Assembly (NCBI RefSeq): GCF_009695765.1
Contig: NZ_VUNI01000009.1
Location: forward strand, 1-64,000
DNA length: 64,000 bases
Reading direction: 5' to 3'
DNA from: Roseburia porci
GTDB taxonomy: Bacteria; Bacillota; Clostridia; Lachnospirales; Lachnospiraceae
Shown here: positions 16,942-26,885 of the stretch, in pieces
Layout of the letters: the number at the start of each line of letters is the position of its first letter
Numbering within the stretch: position 1 is the first letter of the stretch
Notes under the pieces: model-generated
Databases searched by the model: none
What the model saw: the letters and a program-made list of their open reading frames with translations, nothing else
What the model was told of the DNA's origin: nothing
Program-made: the position numbers and the translations under genes

Positions 16942-18096
16942 TTACTTAAGTAATGAACCAGAAATAACCATACGCTGAACTTCTGAAGTTCCTTCGTAGA
17001 TCTCTGTGATCTTAGCATCACGCATCATACGCTCAACATCGTATTCTCTGATGTATCCGTATCCACCGAATAACTGAACAACTTCTGTTGTTACAGCCAT
17101 TGCTGTTTCTGCTGCGAATAATTTAGCTTTGGCAGCTTCTACAGAGTAAACTTTCTGTGTAGCTTTTGCCATAGCAGCTTTGTATACTAACAATTTAGCA
17201 GCTTCAATTCTTGTAGCCATATCAGCTAACTTGAACTGTGTATTCTGCTGCTGAGCGATAGATCTTCCGAACTGTTTTCTCTCTTTTGTGTAAGCGATTG
17301 CTCTCTCTAAAGCACCTTCTGCGATTCCAAGTGCCTGAGAAGCGATACCAATACGTCCACCATCCAGAGTATGCATAGCGATTGGGAAACCTTTTCCCTG
17401 TGGTCCTAAGATGTTCTCTTTTGGAATTCTGCAGTCTTCGAAAATTAATTCGTATGTAGAAGATCCGCGGATACCCATCTTCTTCTCTTTTGTTCCGAAG
17501 GAGAATCCTGGAGCATCTTTGTCTACGATAAATGCAGAGAAGTTCTTTTTCTTTCTTCCTCTCTTGTCTTCTGTAATGCTTGTGACAGCGATTACAATGT
17601 AAACATCAGCAACTTTACCGTTTGTGATGAAGCATTTTGATCCGTTTAATACCCACTCGTCACCGTCTAATACAGCTTTTGTCTGGCATCCCTGAGCATC
17701 TGTACCAGCACCTGGCTCTGTTAAACCAAATGCACCGATCTTCTCACCTGTTGCAAGTGGTCTTACGTATTTCTGTTTCTGCTCTTCTGTACCATATGTC
17801 ATAATCGGGTCAATGCAGAGAGATGTATGTGCAGATACGATAACACCTGTTGTTGCGCATACTTTTGATAACTCTTCTACACACATAACGTATGTTAATG
17901 GATCACAACCCTGTCCGCCGTATTCCTTTGGAACCGGGATTCCCATGAATCCATATTTTGCCATTTTTGCTACTGTCTCAGCTGGGAACTGCTCTGTTTC
18001 GTCAGTCTCCTGTGCGAGAGGTTTTACTTCTGTCTCAGCGAACTCTTTGAAAAGAGTGCGAGCCATCTCATGTTTCTTGTCTAAAGTGAAATCCAT
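16942..18096 (-). CDS. bcd: Butyryl-CoA dehydrogenase (acyl-CoA dehydrogenase)
   Basis: Bcd reduces crotonyl-CoA to butyryl-CoA. The 384-residue product shows the acyl-CoA dehydrogenase signatures GAFGLTEPGAGTDA near residue 137, WVLNGSKCFITNG near 168, and QLFGGYGYIREYDVERMMRDAKI near the C-terminus. The catalytic glutamate is in the YEGTSEVQ segment. AAGGAGGA precedes the ATG. It is the third gene of the thl-hbd-bcd-etfB-etfA cluster. Confidence 0.95.
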   Translation of the reverse strand: MDFTLDKKHEMARTLFKEFAETEVKPLAQETDETEQFPAETVAKMAKYGFMGIPVPKEYGGQGCDPLTYVMCVEELSKVCATTGVIVSAHTSLCIDPIMTYGTEEQKQKYVRPLATGEKIGAFGLTEPGAGTDAQGCQTKAVLDGDEWVLNGSKCFITNGKVADVYIVIAVTSITEDKRGRKKKNFSAFIVDKDAPGFSFGTKEKKMGIRGSSTYELIFEDCRIPKENILGPQGKGFPIAMHTLDGGRIGIASQALGIAEGALERAIAYTKERKQFGRSIAQQQNTQFKLADMATRIEAAKLLVYKAAMAKATQKVYSVEAAKAKLFAAETAMAVTTEVVQLFGGYGYIREYDVERMMRDAKITEIYEGTSEVQRMVISGSLLK

Positions 18097-18121
18097 GATT
18101 TCCTATCCTCCTTGTTTTTCA

Positions 18122-18156
18122 TAGGAAAATGCATTCCTGTCCGGAGTGCATTTTCC
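18122..18156 (-). other. Hairpin between hbd and bcd
   Basis: AGGAAAATGCA and TGCATTTTCCT form a perfect 11-base-pair stem around a short interior that itself can pair partly. No U-tract follows, so it is unlikely to be a full terminator. It may be a processing or stability element that lets bcd-etf and thl-hbd mRNA levels differ. Confidence 0.65.
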
Positions 18157-18171
18157 TGATCTTTTTATTAA

Positions 18172-19044
18172 TTACTGAGCATCCACTGGTGTTTTTGTGC
18201 GGTCAGCATTGTATACATAAAATCCTTTTCCGCTCTTAGCACCAAGGTTGCCACCACGAACCATTTTACGGATCAATGGGCATGCACGATATTTGCTATC
18301 GCCTGTCTCTTTGTAAAGTACGTCCATGATTGCAAGGCAGATATCAAGACCAATGAAATCTCCTAACTCTAATGGTCCCATTGGATGGTTAGCACCAAGT
18401 TTCATAGCTGCATCGATACCAGCGATATCTGATACACCTTCCATTTTGATGAAAGCTGCTTCATTGATCATTGGGATTAAGATACGGTTAACAACGAATC
18501 CAGCTGCCTCATTAACCTGTACTGGTGTTTTTCCGATTTCAACAGAAATCTTCTTAATTGCTTCAACAGTCTCATCTGGAGTATTCACACCAGCGATAAC
18601 CTCGATTAATTTCATACGGTCTGCCGGGTTGAAGAAATGCATACCAACCATTGGACGGTTCAGGCCGTTTCCGATCTCTGTGATAGAAAGGCTTGATGTA
18701 TTAGAAGCGAAGATACATTCTGGTTTTGCAATCTCGTCTAACTCTTTGAATGTTGTCTTCTTAACCTGCATATCTTCGAATGCAGCTTCAACGATCAGAT
18801 CGCAGTCTTTGCAAAGGTCTTCTTTTAAACCAGGAGTAATCTTTGCTACGATAGCGTCAACTGCTTCCTGTGTCATTTTTCCTTTCTGAACAAGTCTTGC
18901 ATAGCCTTTCTCGATTTTGGCTTTACCATTCTCAGCCCACTCCTGCTTAATATCGCAAAGAGCTACTTCATAGCCTTCTGTCTGGGCAAATGCTTTTGCA
19001 ATACCCTGTCCCATGGTTCCTGCACCAATTACACCAACTTTCAT
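18172..19044 (-). CDS. hbd: 3-hydroxybutyryl-CoA dehydrogenase
   Basis: Hbd reduces acetoacetyl-CoA to 3-hydroxybutyryl-CoA. The 290-residue product has the NAD(P)-binding GAGTMGQGIA at residues 7-16, the substrate/catalytic stretch GMHFFNPADRMKLIEVI with the catalytic His, and the C-terminal domain GPLELGDFIGLDI. It is preceded by thl and followed by bcd. The next enzyme of the pathway, crotonase, is not next to it. Confidence 0.95.
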   Translation of the reverse strand: MKVGVIGAGTMGQGIAKAFAQTEGYEVALCDIKQEWAENGKAKIEKGYARLVQKGKMTQEAVDAIVAKITPGLKEDLCKDCDLIVEAAFEDMQVKKTTFKELDEIAKPECIFASNTSSLSITEIGNGLNRPMVGMHFFNPADRMKLIEVIAGVNTPDETVEAIKKISVEIGKTPVQVNEAAGFVVNRILIPMINEAAFIKMEGVSDIAGIDAAMKLGANHPMGPLELGDFIGLDICLAIMDVLYKETGDSKYRACPLIRKMVRGGNLGAKSGKGFYVYNADRTKTPVDAQ

Positions 19045-19085
19045 GTTAGTACCTCCTGATTATAATTAAAAATTAATGTAAATCA

Positions 19086-19113
19086 GCTGTCATACCTGAA
19101 GTGGCATGACAGC
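19086..19113 (-). other. Hairpin between thl and hbd
   Basis: GCTGTCAT and ATGACAGC form an 8-base-pair stem, extended by GCC/GGT, with a small loop between the thl stop and the hbd ribosome site. No U-tract follows. It resembles the hbd-bcd hairpin in position and probable role. Confidence 0.55.
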
Positions 19114-19129
19114 CGTTATTTTATTCTGA

Positions 19130-20311
19130 TTATCTCTCAACGATTGTAGAGCAGCCCATTCCACCACCGATACACAGTGTAGCAAGACCTCTCTTAGAAT
19201 CTCTCTTCTGCATCTCATGTAATAATGTAACAAGGATACGGCATCCGGATGCTCCAACTGGATGTCCAAGTGCGATTGCACCACCGTTAACATTAACTTT
19301 AGACATGTCGAATTTCAGATCTCTTGCAACTGCGATAGACTGAGCAGCGAATGCTTCGTTAGCCTCGATCAGATCGAAGTCATCGATTGAAAGTCCTGTT
19401 TTAGCTAATACTTTCTTTGTAGAAGCAACTGGTCCAACACCCATGATCTCTGGCTCAACTCCGCCGAGTGCTCCAGCTACCCATGTAGCCATTGGTGTAA
19501 CACCAAGCTCTTTTGCTTTCTCTTCGCTCATTACAACGATTGCTGCAGCACCATCATTGATACCAGATGCGTTACCAGCTGTAACAAGTCCGCCCTCTTT
19601 ACCAGAGCAGCATCTTAATTTAGACAGAGACTCAGCTGTTGTTCCAGCACGAGGTCCTTCATCTTTCTTGAATTCAACGATCTCTTTCTTAACCTTAACA
19701 GGTACAGGAACGATCTCATCATCGAATTTGCCTTCAGCGATTGCTTTCTCGCATTTCTGCTGGCTGTTTGCTGAGAACTCATCAAGTTCTTCTCTTGTGA
19801 TTCCATATTTATCACATACGTTCTCTGCAGTAATCATCATATGATAATGATTGAATGCATCTGTTAATGCATCGTTAACCATTGTATCGATGATTGTTGC
19901 ATTGTTCATACGATATCCAAAACGAGCTTTTGTCATAGCATATGGAGCCATAGACATGTTCTCCATACCACCAGCAACAACGATATCAGCCTCTCCAGCC
20001 ATGATCATTGTAGCTGCGTCGTTTACACATTTCAGACCTGATCCACATACAACGTTTAATGTGATTGCTGGAACTTCGATTGGTAAACCAGCTTTGATAG
20101 AAGCCTGACGTGCAACGTTCTGTCCCTGAGCTGCCTGGATTACACAACCCATTTTAACTTCATCTACCATCTCTGGTTTTACGTTTGCTCTTCTTAATGC
20201 TTCTTTGATAACGATTGCTCCTAAGTCTGCTGCTGGAGTATTGCTTAATGCTCCACCCATCTTGCCGATTGCTGTACGACAAGCACCTGCTAAAACAACT
20301 TTTCTTGCCAT
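19130..20311 (-). CDS. thlA: Acetyl-CoA acetyltransferase (thiolase)
   Basis: The enzyme condenses two acetyl-CoA to acetoacetyl-CoA, the first step of butyrate synthesis. The 393-residue product has the active-site Cys in [11 protein letters not shown] (near residue 88), the NEAFAAQ motif, [14 protein letters not shown] (His) near 345 and the second catalytic Cys in CIGGGMG near 382. GGAGAG precedes the ATG, and a promoter lies upstream, so it is the first gene of the cluster. Confidence 0.95.
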   Translation of the reverse strand: MARKVVLAGACRTAIGKMGGALSNTPAADLGAIVIKEALRRANVKPEMVDEVKMGCVIQAAQGQNVARQASIKAGLPIEVPAITLNVVCGSGLKCVNDAATMIMAGEADIVVAGGMENMSMAPYAMTKARFGYRMNNATIIDTMVNDALTDAFNHYHMMITAENVCDKYGITREELDEFSANSQQKCEKAIAEGKFDDEIVPVPVKVKKEIVEFKKDEGPRAGTTAESLSKLRCCSGKEGGLVTAGNASGINDGAAAIVVMSEEKAKELGVTPMATWVAGALGGVEPEIMGVGPVASTKKVLAKTGLSIDDFDLIEANEAFAAQSIAVARDLKFDMSKVNVNGGAIALGHPVGASGCRILVTLLHEMQKRDSKRGLATLCIGGGMGCSTIVER

Positions 20312-20379
20312 GTTCGTCTCTCCTTTATTTTTAAATTTAAATTAGTGCCAAAAAATGCTGTTAATTTTTTAACAAACTC

Positions 20380-20408
20380 ATAATAGCACATTCTATTCAT
20401 AAAATCAA
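20380..20408 (-). promoter_or_regulatory. Promoter of the butyrate cluster
   Basis: TTGATT (20403-20408) and TATTAT (20380-20385) are 17 bases apart on the minus strand, about 70 bases before the thl start codon. Confidence 0.7.
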
Positions 20409-20462
20409 TGGATTTTACAATTCTTTCTATAAATTTTCTAATACATTTCTAAAATTTGTCTT

Positions 20463-20533
20463 AAAAAACAAAAGTCTGTCACATGAACACGATAAAACGC
20501 TAACGTATCTATCATAACTCCTGTAACAGACTT
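20463..20533 (-). terminator. Long-loop terminator after the cell wall hydrolase
   Basis: AAGTCTGT and ACAGACTT pair across an interior of about 46 bases that can form smaller hairpins, and the stem is followed by TTGTTTTTT. It lies about 40 bases after the hydrolase stop codon. The interior contains TTAGCGT, also present in the interior of a similar terminator at 39354-39429. Confidence 0.7.
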
Positions 20534-20575
20534 CATCTTTTTTCTGAATATCTTTATGTAATTTATACAAAATCT

Positions 20576-21973
20576 CTAGTAGAACACATGATGTCCGATC
20601 ACGGTTCCACTGATCACTCCGGTGTTTACACGGAAATACAGACAGCTTACCGTCCGGTTTCCCCCGAGGACCTCTCTTGCCGCTTTCATGCATCTGGCTG
20701 TCGGCCCCCTGTCTAACATATAGGCAAGTCTTCCACTGGCAACCGGTGAAAACTGATTTTTCTGATAAATAACTCCCGTGATTGTGTCCGGAAAGTATTT
20801 ACTTTCCACACGGTTCAGGACAACGCTTCCAACTGCCAGCTGGCCTGCATAAGGTTCTCCCTCCGACTCACAGTCGATGATGCAGGCAAGAAGATATACT
20901 TCACTTTCCGAAACATTTGCAAACGGATTATCATCGATATCCGTATCAGTTCCGGGATCTGTTGTTCCAGGATTCGTATTGTTTCCCGTATTATCAGAAC
21001 CGTTATTATCTCCCGACCCCGGCTGCGTATCTGTGCCACCATTATTGTCTCCATTCTGATCACTTCCAGATGTATCACCTGCATTATCCGGATTCTGAGC
21101 CTGTTGTTCATTCTGCGCCTGCTGTTGTCTTTTTGCTTCTTCTCTTCGCTGTTTTGCAGCTTCCTGTTCCTGACGGAGTTCTTCCTCCTGTTGTTTGATC
21201 ATCGCCATATTAGCAGCATCTTCGGCAGCTTTCTGCTCCTCCATCTGCCGCTCAAATTCTTCCATCGCTGCAATCTGATCCGCATACTGGTCCGCCTGCT
21301 GCTGGCTTTCCTGCTGCGCATCGCTGGTATCTTCAAGTTCACTCTGTCTGCTTGCAATGACCTGATTCAGATCGTTTTCCTTATTCTTCAGTTCTTCCTG
21401 GGAAGCTAACAGTTCTGTCTTCTGCTGTTCAAGTGTATCTTTATAAGAAGCGATCGTCTGCTGCGTTTCCTGATAAGTGTTTAACATATTTCTGTCATAT
21501 GCACTGACATCGGCAATATACTGCACGCGGTTTACAAACTCCGCAAAAGAGCCCGCTTCCAATAATGTGATCCAGATGGAACGATCCGAATTCTCGTACA
21601 TGAACTGGATTCTTTTCTTCATGTCCGCATACTGTTTGTCTGCCGCAGCCTGTGCATCAGCAAGAAGTTGCTCAGATTCTGTTATCTTCGCTTCTGTCTC
21701 GGAAATCTTGTCCTGGATCTCTTCGATCGAGGAACCAATATCACCGAGATCTGAATTCATATCTCCGATTGATGCCTCAAGCTTTTTCTTTGCTTCTTCA
21801 AGCGCATCTGCACTGTCCTGTGCGTCCTGCTGTTTCTGCTTCATATCCTCAATGGATTCGCTTGTATCACTGTTGCCGGTCTCTGCCGCGCCCGCCGGGA
21901 TCGCTGCTGTTGCGACCGCCATGCATACCGCTGTCGATAAACAGATTGCTTTTATCATATGGTGTTTTGCCAT
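20576..21973 (-). CDS. Secreted cell wall hydrolase with coiled-coil and SleB-type domain
   Basis: The 465-residue product has a signal peptide (residues 1-29, ending AGAAE). A long coiled coil (about 35-285) with the PcsB/CwlO-like motif MKKRIQFMYENSD follows, then a low-complexity Gly/Asn/Asp/Thr linker (about 290-350). The C-terminal domain (YLLACIIDCESEGEPYAGQLAVG and NQFSPVASG) is the SleB/CwlJ-type lytic domain. It probably cuts septal or spore peptidoglycan under control of the coiled coil. Because the coiled coil resembles division hydrolases and the promoter is sigma-A-like, a growth role is more likely than spore germination. Confidence 0.88.
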   Translation of the reverse strand: MAKHHMIKAICLSTAVCMAVATAAIPAGAAETGNSDTSESIEDMKQKQQDAQDSADALEEAKKKLEASIGDMNSDLGDIGSSIEEIQDKISETEAKITESEQLLADAQAAADKQYADMKKRIQFMYENSDRSIWITLLEAGSFAEFVNRVQYIADVSAYDRNMLNTYQETQQTIASYKDTLEQQKTELLASQEELKNKENDLNQVIASRQSELEDTSDAQQESQQQADQYADQIAAMEEFERQMEEQKAAEDAANMAMIKQQEEELRQEQEAAKQRREEAKRQQQAQNEQQAQNPDNAGDTSGSDQNGDNNGGTDTQPGSGDNNGSDNTGNNTNPGTTDPGTDTDIDDNPFANVSESEVYLLACIIDCESEGEPYAGQLAVGSVVLNRVESKYFPDTITGVIYQKNQFSPVASGRLAYMLDRGPTARCMKAAREVLGGNRTVSCLYFRVNTGVISGTVIGHHVFY

Positions 21974-22030
21974 AATGTTCCCTTATTTCTCCCGTTTTTT
22001 TCAAATATTTTTTCCGTTTGGTTTATCCTT

Positions 22031-22059
22031 ATCATAGCAGATTGTACAAATCCTTTCAA
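22031..22059 (-). promoter_or_regulatory. Promoter of the cell wall hydrolase
   Basis: TTGAAA (22054-22059) and TATGAT (22031-22036) are 17 bases apart on the minus strand, about 60 bases from the start codon and divergent from the HD-GYP promoter. Confidence 0.7.
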
Positions 22060-22103
22060 TATAAATGCATATTGCTGCCCCCTGTTTTCTCCATTTTCAC
22101 ACA

Positions 22104-22132
22104 TTGTTTTTCGAACCTCATTATGTTAAAAT
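22104..22132 (+). promoter_or_regulatory. Promoter of the HD-GYP-like gene
   Basis: TTGTTT (22104-22109) and TAAAAT (22127-22132) are 17 bases apart, about 50 bases before the start codon. Confidence 0.55.
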
Positions 22133-22182
22133 TGTATTTATATAAATACATGAGATTTCGGCTACAAGGGGGGACAAATATT

Positions 22183-23535
22183 ATGCAATTTATCCGTACT
22201 GAGAATTTAAAACCCGGCATGCGTCTGGCAAAACCAATTTATAACAAAATGGGAATCCTTCTCTATGACAGGGATTCCAAACTGACTGCGCCTGCCATCA
22301 ACAGCATCCATAATTTCGGGCTGATTGGTATTTATATTCTTGAACCGGCAGAACCGCTCCCTCCTCTGTCCCAGGAAGATATTGAATTCGAGCAGAATCA
22401 GACGATCTATATGTTCAAGCTCCGCGACTGTCTGGACTCTATTAAGACCGGCAAACTGCCTGCAAGCTTTCATGAACTGATCGACCATATTATCTCTCAT
22501 TACGGTTCTTTGAACCATCAGATTAATTTTACCCAGAATCTCCGCAGTTCGGATGATTTTATTTACAAGCATATGATCAATACCGCAATCCTTACTGCAA
22601 TGATTGCACATAAAATGAATTTTAAAAGGGACTTTCAATCTGCAATGGTAACTGCTGCCCTTTTATACAACATCGGATATCTTTATGTTCCAAAGACTGT
22701 CCTGATCAAAGGAAGCCACATGACAACCGGCGACCGCGATACGATCCAGCTCTGCCTTGAAAAAGGCTATGAAGATCTGAATGCCCATTTTGACCGTACA
22801 CAGCTTGTCGATCGTTCTATGGCGCTCATTGAATATTTCATTTTCCGCAAGAGCGTAAAACGTAAGATTAACAAAGCCAATCAGGATCTGATTGCCATGT
22901 CTGCAGTTTTACAGGTTGCAGATGAATACGATATTTTAACTGCTATGAACATCGATTATGCTCCGGTTTCCGAAATTATTGCTATGCAAAAGCTCCAGGA
23001 AGATCCGGATAATTATCAAAAAACGATTGTAGATGCTCTCGCCGACTGTATCCACATTGTCCCGGCCGGAGCAAGCGTGGATCTGTCCAATGGCAAAAAA
23101 GCAATCGTACTTGTGGAGAATCCAAATGACTTCATGAAGCCACTCCTTCTTCGTATCGACAATAATCAGCTTTATGATTTAAGCAATCCAACCATTGCAC
23201 GTCATATGCAGATTACAGATATCATGAAGACAATGGACAACCGCATCGCAATCAATGAAGATACTTTAAAACTGTTTGTTGCAGATGACCGGATCAAAGA
23301 AACCGCCAAACGGTTCCATGATAAAAAAATGCGTTCTGAGCATACTGCAAAGACTGCCATTCCAAAATCTGCTGCAGCGTCACCAGCCACTTCCAAAGCC
23401 CCAGATAAGAAAGCGGCTTCTCCAAAAGAGGTCTCCAAACCAGTTGCGAGTGCTGCACGATCCACTCCAAAAACAGCCGCGCCTTCGATGGAAGTTCCAC
23501 CAACAACCAAGGCTCCACGCCGGAAATTACTCTAA
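22183..23535 (+). CDS. Degenerate HD-GYP domain protein
   Basis: The 450-residue product begins MQFIRTENLKPGMRLAKPIYN, the usual N-terminus of HD-GYP cyclic-di-GMP phosphodiesterases. A helical HD-like core follows (about residues 120-300). The metal-binding HD pair expected after the TAALL helix is replaced by YN (LLYNIGYLYVP), and no HHE or GYP motif is visible, so phosphodiesterase activity is unlikely. The C-terminus (about 390-450) is a Lys/Pro/Ala-rich tail that looks disordered. GGGGGG nine bases before the ATG at 22183 fixes the start. It may be a c-di-GMP-related sensor or scaffold; this is inference. Confidence 0.8.
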   Translation: MQFIRTENLKPGMRLAKPIYNKMGILLYDRDSKLTAPAINSIHNFGLIGIYILEPAEPLPPLSQEDIEFEQNQTIYMFKLRDCLDSIKTGKLPASFHELIDHIISHYGSLNHQINFTQNLRSSDDFIYKHMINTAILTAMIAHKMNFKRDFQSAMVTAALLYNIGYLYVPKTVLIKGSHMTTGDRDTIQLCLEKGYEDLNAHFDRTQLVDRSMALIEYFIFRKSVKRKINKANQDLIAMSAVLQVADEYDILTAMNIDYAPVSEIIAMQKLQEDPDNYQKTIVDALADCIHIVPAGASVDLSNGKKAIVLVENPNDFMKPLLLRIDNNQLYDLSNPTIARHMQITDIMKTMDNRIAINEDTLKLFVADDRIKETAKRFHDKKMRSEHTAKTAIPKSAAASPATSKAPDKKAASPKEVSKPVASAARSTPKTAAPSMEVPPTTKAPRRKLL

Positions 23536-23545
23536 TTGTTGCTTT

Positions 23546-23593
23546 TAAAAAAGAGAATGAAAACCCCACTCTAGGTTTTCATTCTCTTTTTTT
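23546..23593. terminator. Bidirectional terminator between HD-GYP gene and carB
   Basis: AGAGAATGAAAACC and GGTTTTCATTCTCT form a perfect 14-base-pair stem with an 8-base loop, flanked by A-rich and T-rich tracts on both sides. It ends the plus-strand gene and can also end carAB transcripts, whose stop codon is about 85 bases away. Confidence 0.92.
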
Positions 23594-23678
23594 CATGTTA
23601 GCAATTGCAAAATTTATAATAAATCAGGCCTGCAATCATTTGTACTCGTGATACATGCTAACATTTTTTATTTACATA

Positions 23679-26600
23679 TTACATATTTTTAACGGTTGCA
23701 ATATCGATTGGTGTAAGTTTGCCGTCTGCTGTTTCCAGTGAACGTGCAAGTGCATTTGCTGTATCCAGAGATGTGATACAGTAAACACCTGTCTCGATTG
23801 CATTACGACGAATCAGGAAGCCGTCTCTTGTCTTATCTCCATTACCCTGGGTCGGAGTATCGATGACAAGGTCGATCTTATGTCCAAGAATCAGATCCAT
23901 AACGGTTGGTGACTCCTGATTGATCTTGTTTACGCGAAGCGCAGCTACTCCATGCTCCTGTAAGTATTTTGCTGTACTTCTTGTTGCATAAATCTTATAT
24001 CCAAGTGCTTCAAAACGTTTTGCAACACCTACTGCTTCTTCCTTGTCCGCATCTTTTACGGTCATGATCATCTGTTTGTATTTTGGCAGTGTCACGCCTG
24101 CTCCAAGGAATGCTTTATATAATGCTTCATTGAATGTCTTTGCAATACCAAGGCATTCACCGGTAGACTTCATCTCAGGTCCAAGGCTGATCTCAGCACC
24201 ACGCAGTTTCTCAAATGAGAATACCGGCATCTTGATTGCAATATAATCTGCAACCGGTGCAAGTCCAGGTTTATATCCAAGTCCTTTGATCGTATTACCG
24301 ATAATCACTTTTGTAGCAAGATCTACGATTGGAATACCTGTTACTTTACTGATGTATGGAACTGTTCTTGAAGAACGTGGGTTAACCTCAATTACATATA
24401 CTTCTTCGTTCATGGCAATGAACTGGATATTGATCAGTCCAACTACATGCAGTGCTCTTGCAAGACGTTTGGTATACTCTACGATTGTCTCTTTTACATG
24501 CTCGCTAATCGTCGGTGCCGGATATACAGAAATACTGTCGCCGGAATGTACACCAGTACGTTCAATATGCTCCATGATACCAGGAATCAGAATATCCTCA
24601 CCATCACATACAGCATCTACTTCGATTTCCTTACCCTGTAAATATTTATCTACAAGGATTGGATGATCCTGTGCAATACGATTGATGATACCGATAAATT
24701 CTTCGATCTCTTCATCGTTAAAAGCAATCTTCATGCCCTGTCCACCAAGTACGTAAGAAGGTCTTACCAGTACCGGATAACCAAGACGGTTTGCAACTTC
24801 TTTTGCCTCCTCAGCAGTAAATACAGTTCCACCTGCTGCTCTCGGAATTCCTGTCTGCTCAAGAATCTCGTCAAATAACTCTCTATCCTCTGCTGCATCG
24901 ACATCCTCTGCCTTTGTTCCGAGGATCTTAACTCCCATCTTCATCAGGGCTTCCGTCAGTTTGATTGCAGTCTGTCCACCGAACTGCACAACAGCTCCAT
25001 CCGGTTTTTCAAGATTTACGATGCTCTCAACATCTTCTGCTGTAAGTGGCTCAAAATACAGTTTATCTGCAATATCAAAGTCTGTCGAAACAGTCTCCGG
25101 GTTATTATTTACAATGACAGTCTCCCATCCTTCTTTTGCAAATGCCCAGGTACAGTGTACAGAACAGAAGTCAAACTCGATACCCTGTCCGATACGGATT
25201 GGACCTGATCCAAGTACGAGTACTTTTTTCTCCGGTTTTGTCTCTGCTGCTTCGTTTTCGCTTCCATAAACAGAATAGTAATATGGAGTCTCTGCTGCGA
25301 ACTCTGCAGCACAGGTATCAACCATCTTATATGCAGCAACGATTCCGTTTGCATAACGCATATCGCGGATCTCTTCTTCTGTTTTTCCAGTGAGACGTGC
25401 GATCACGGTATCCGGGAATTCGATACGTTTTGCTTCTTTTAACAGATCAACTGTCAGTTCTTCCTTCTCAAGACGTGCTTCCATCTCAACCAGAATTGCA
25501 AGCTTATCGATAAACCAGCGGTCGATCTTGGTAATATCATAGATGTGATCGTAGCTTACTCCACGGCGAAGTGCTTCAGCGATTACCCAGATACGACGGT
25601 CATCTACAACATGAAGCTGTTCATCCAGTTCTTCATCCGAAAGTCCTGTAAAATCATAGGAACGCAGACAGTCAACATGCTGCTCCAGAGAACGGATTGC
25701 CTTCATCAGAGCACCCTCAAAGTTATCGCAGATACTCATTACCTCTCCGGTTGCTTTCATCTGTGTTGTAAGAGTTCTCTTTGCTGTAAGGAATTTATCA
25801 AATGGAAGTCTCGGAATCTTAACGACACAGTAGTCAAGCATTGGCTCGAAACTTGCGTATGTTTTCTGTGTGATTGCATTTTTAATCTCATCGAGTGTAT
25901 AACCAAGCGCGATCTTTGCAGTAACTTTAGCGATCGGGTATCCGGTTGCTTTTGATGCAAGTGCAGATGAACGGGATACACGAGGGTTTACCTCAATGAC
26001 ACAGTATTCGAAAGAATCCGGATTCAATGCATACTGTACGTTACATCCACCGGTAATCTTTAATTCATTGATAATGTTCAGTGCAGAACTTCTTAACATC
26101 TGGTACTCTTTATCACCAAGTGTCTGGGAAGGTGCTACTACGATGGAGTCTCCGGTATGAACACCAACCGGATCAATATTCTCCATGTTACATACGGTAA
26201 TGCAGTTGCCGTTCGCATCACGCATTACTTCGTACTCAACCTCTTTCCAGCCTGCGATACAACGCTCTACCAGTACCTCTCCAACACGGCTCAGACGAAG
26301 TCCGTTGGATAAGATATCAACCAGTTCCTGCTCGTTATGGGCGATACCACCGCCGCTTCCTCCTAATGTAAATGCAGGACGAAGTACAACCGGGTATCCA
26401 ATGGTATTCGTAAATTTAATACCATCCTCTACATTTTTTACGACCTGTGATGCAGCACATGGCTCACCGATCTTCTCCATGGTGTCTTTGAATGCCTGAC
26501 GGTCTTCTGCTTTAAAGATTGTCTCTGCTGTCGTTCCGATCAGTTTTACACCATGTTTCTCTAAAAATCCGCTCTCAGCAAGCTCCATACCAAGGTTTAA

Positions 26601-26885
26601 TCCAGCCTGTCCTCCTAATGTCGGAAGGATACTGTCCGGTTTCTCTTTTAAAATGATCTCTTCGAGAACACTTGCTGTTAATGGCTCAATATATACCTGG
26701 TCTGCAATCTCTTTGTCGGTCATGATTGTTGCCGGGTTGGAATTGACCAGACATACTTCCACGCCTTCTTCTTTCAGTGAACGGCAGGCCTGTGTGCCGG
26801 CGTAATCGAACTCGGCAGCCTGTCCAATGACGATTGGACCAGAACCAATTACTAATACTTTTTTGATGTCATGATTTCTTGGCAT
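23679..26885 (-). CDS. carB: Carbamoyl-phosphate synthase large subunit
   Basis: CarB makes carbamoyl phosphate from bicarbonate, ATP and ammonia delivered by CarA. The 1068-residue product has the two homologous ATP-grasp halves (VIGSGPIVIGQAAEFDYAG near residue 13 and VLGSGPIRIGQGIEFD near 560) and the C-terminal MGS-like allosteric domain (about 940-1068). Its ATG shares one base with the carA stop (TAATG), so the two are translationally coupled. Length is normal and no domain is missing. Confidence 0.97.
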   Translation of the reverse strand: MPRNHDIKKVLVIGSGPIVIGQAAEFDYAGTQACRSLKEEGVEVCLVNSNPATIMTDKEIADQVYIEPLTASVLEEIILKEKPDSILPTLGGQAGLNLGMELAESGFLEKHGVKLIGTTAETIFKAEDRQAFKDTMEKIGEPCAASQVVKNVEDGIKFTNTIGYPVVLRPAFTLGGSGGGIAHNEQELVDILSNGLRLSRVGEVLVERCIAGWKEVEYEVMRDANGNCITVCNMENIDPVGVHTGDSIVVAPSQTLGDKEYQMLRSSALNIINELKITGGCNVQYALNPDSFEYCVIEVNPRVSRSSALASKATGYPIAKVTAKIALGYTLDEIKNAITQKTYASFEPMLDYCVVKIPRLPFDKFLTAKRTLTTQMKATGEVMSICDNFEGALMKAIRSLEQHVDCLRSYDFTGLSDEELDEQLHVVDDRRIWVIAEALRRGVSYDHIYDITKIDRWFIDKLAILVEMEARLEKEELTVDLLKEAKRIEFPDTVIARLTGKTEEEIRDMRYANGIVAAYKMVDTCAAEFAAETPYYYSVYGSENEAAETKPEKKVLVLGSGPIRIGQGIEFDFCSVHCTWAFAKEGWETVIVNNNPETVSTDFDIADKLYFEPLTAEDVESIVNLEKPDGAVVQFGGQTAIKLTEALMKMGVKILGTKAEDVDAAEDRELFDEILEQTGIPRAAGGTVFTAEEAKEVANRLGYPVLVRPSYVLGGQGMKIAFNDEEIEEFIGIINRIAQDHPILVDKYLQGKEIEVDAVCDGEDILIPGIMEHIERTGVHSGDSISVYPAPTISEHVKETIVEYTKRLARALHVVGLINIQFIAMNEEVYVIEVNPRSSRTVPYISKVTGIPIVDLATKVIIGNTIKGLGYKPGLAPVADYIAIKMPVFSFEKLRGAEISLGPEMKSTGECLGIAKTFNEALYKAFLGAGVTLPKYKQMIMTVKDADKEEAVGVAKRFEALGYKIYATRSTAKYLQEHGVAALRVNKINQESPTVMDLILGHKIDLVIDTPTQGNGDKTRDGFLIRRNAIETGVYCITSLDTANALARSLETADGKLTPIDIATVKNM

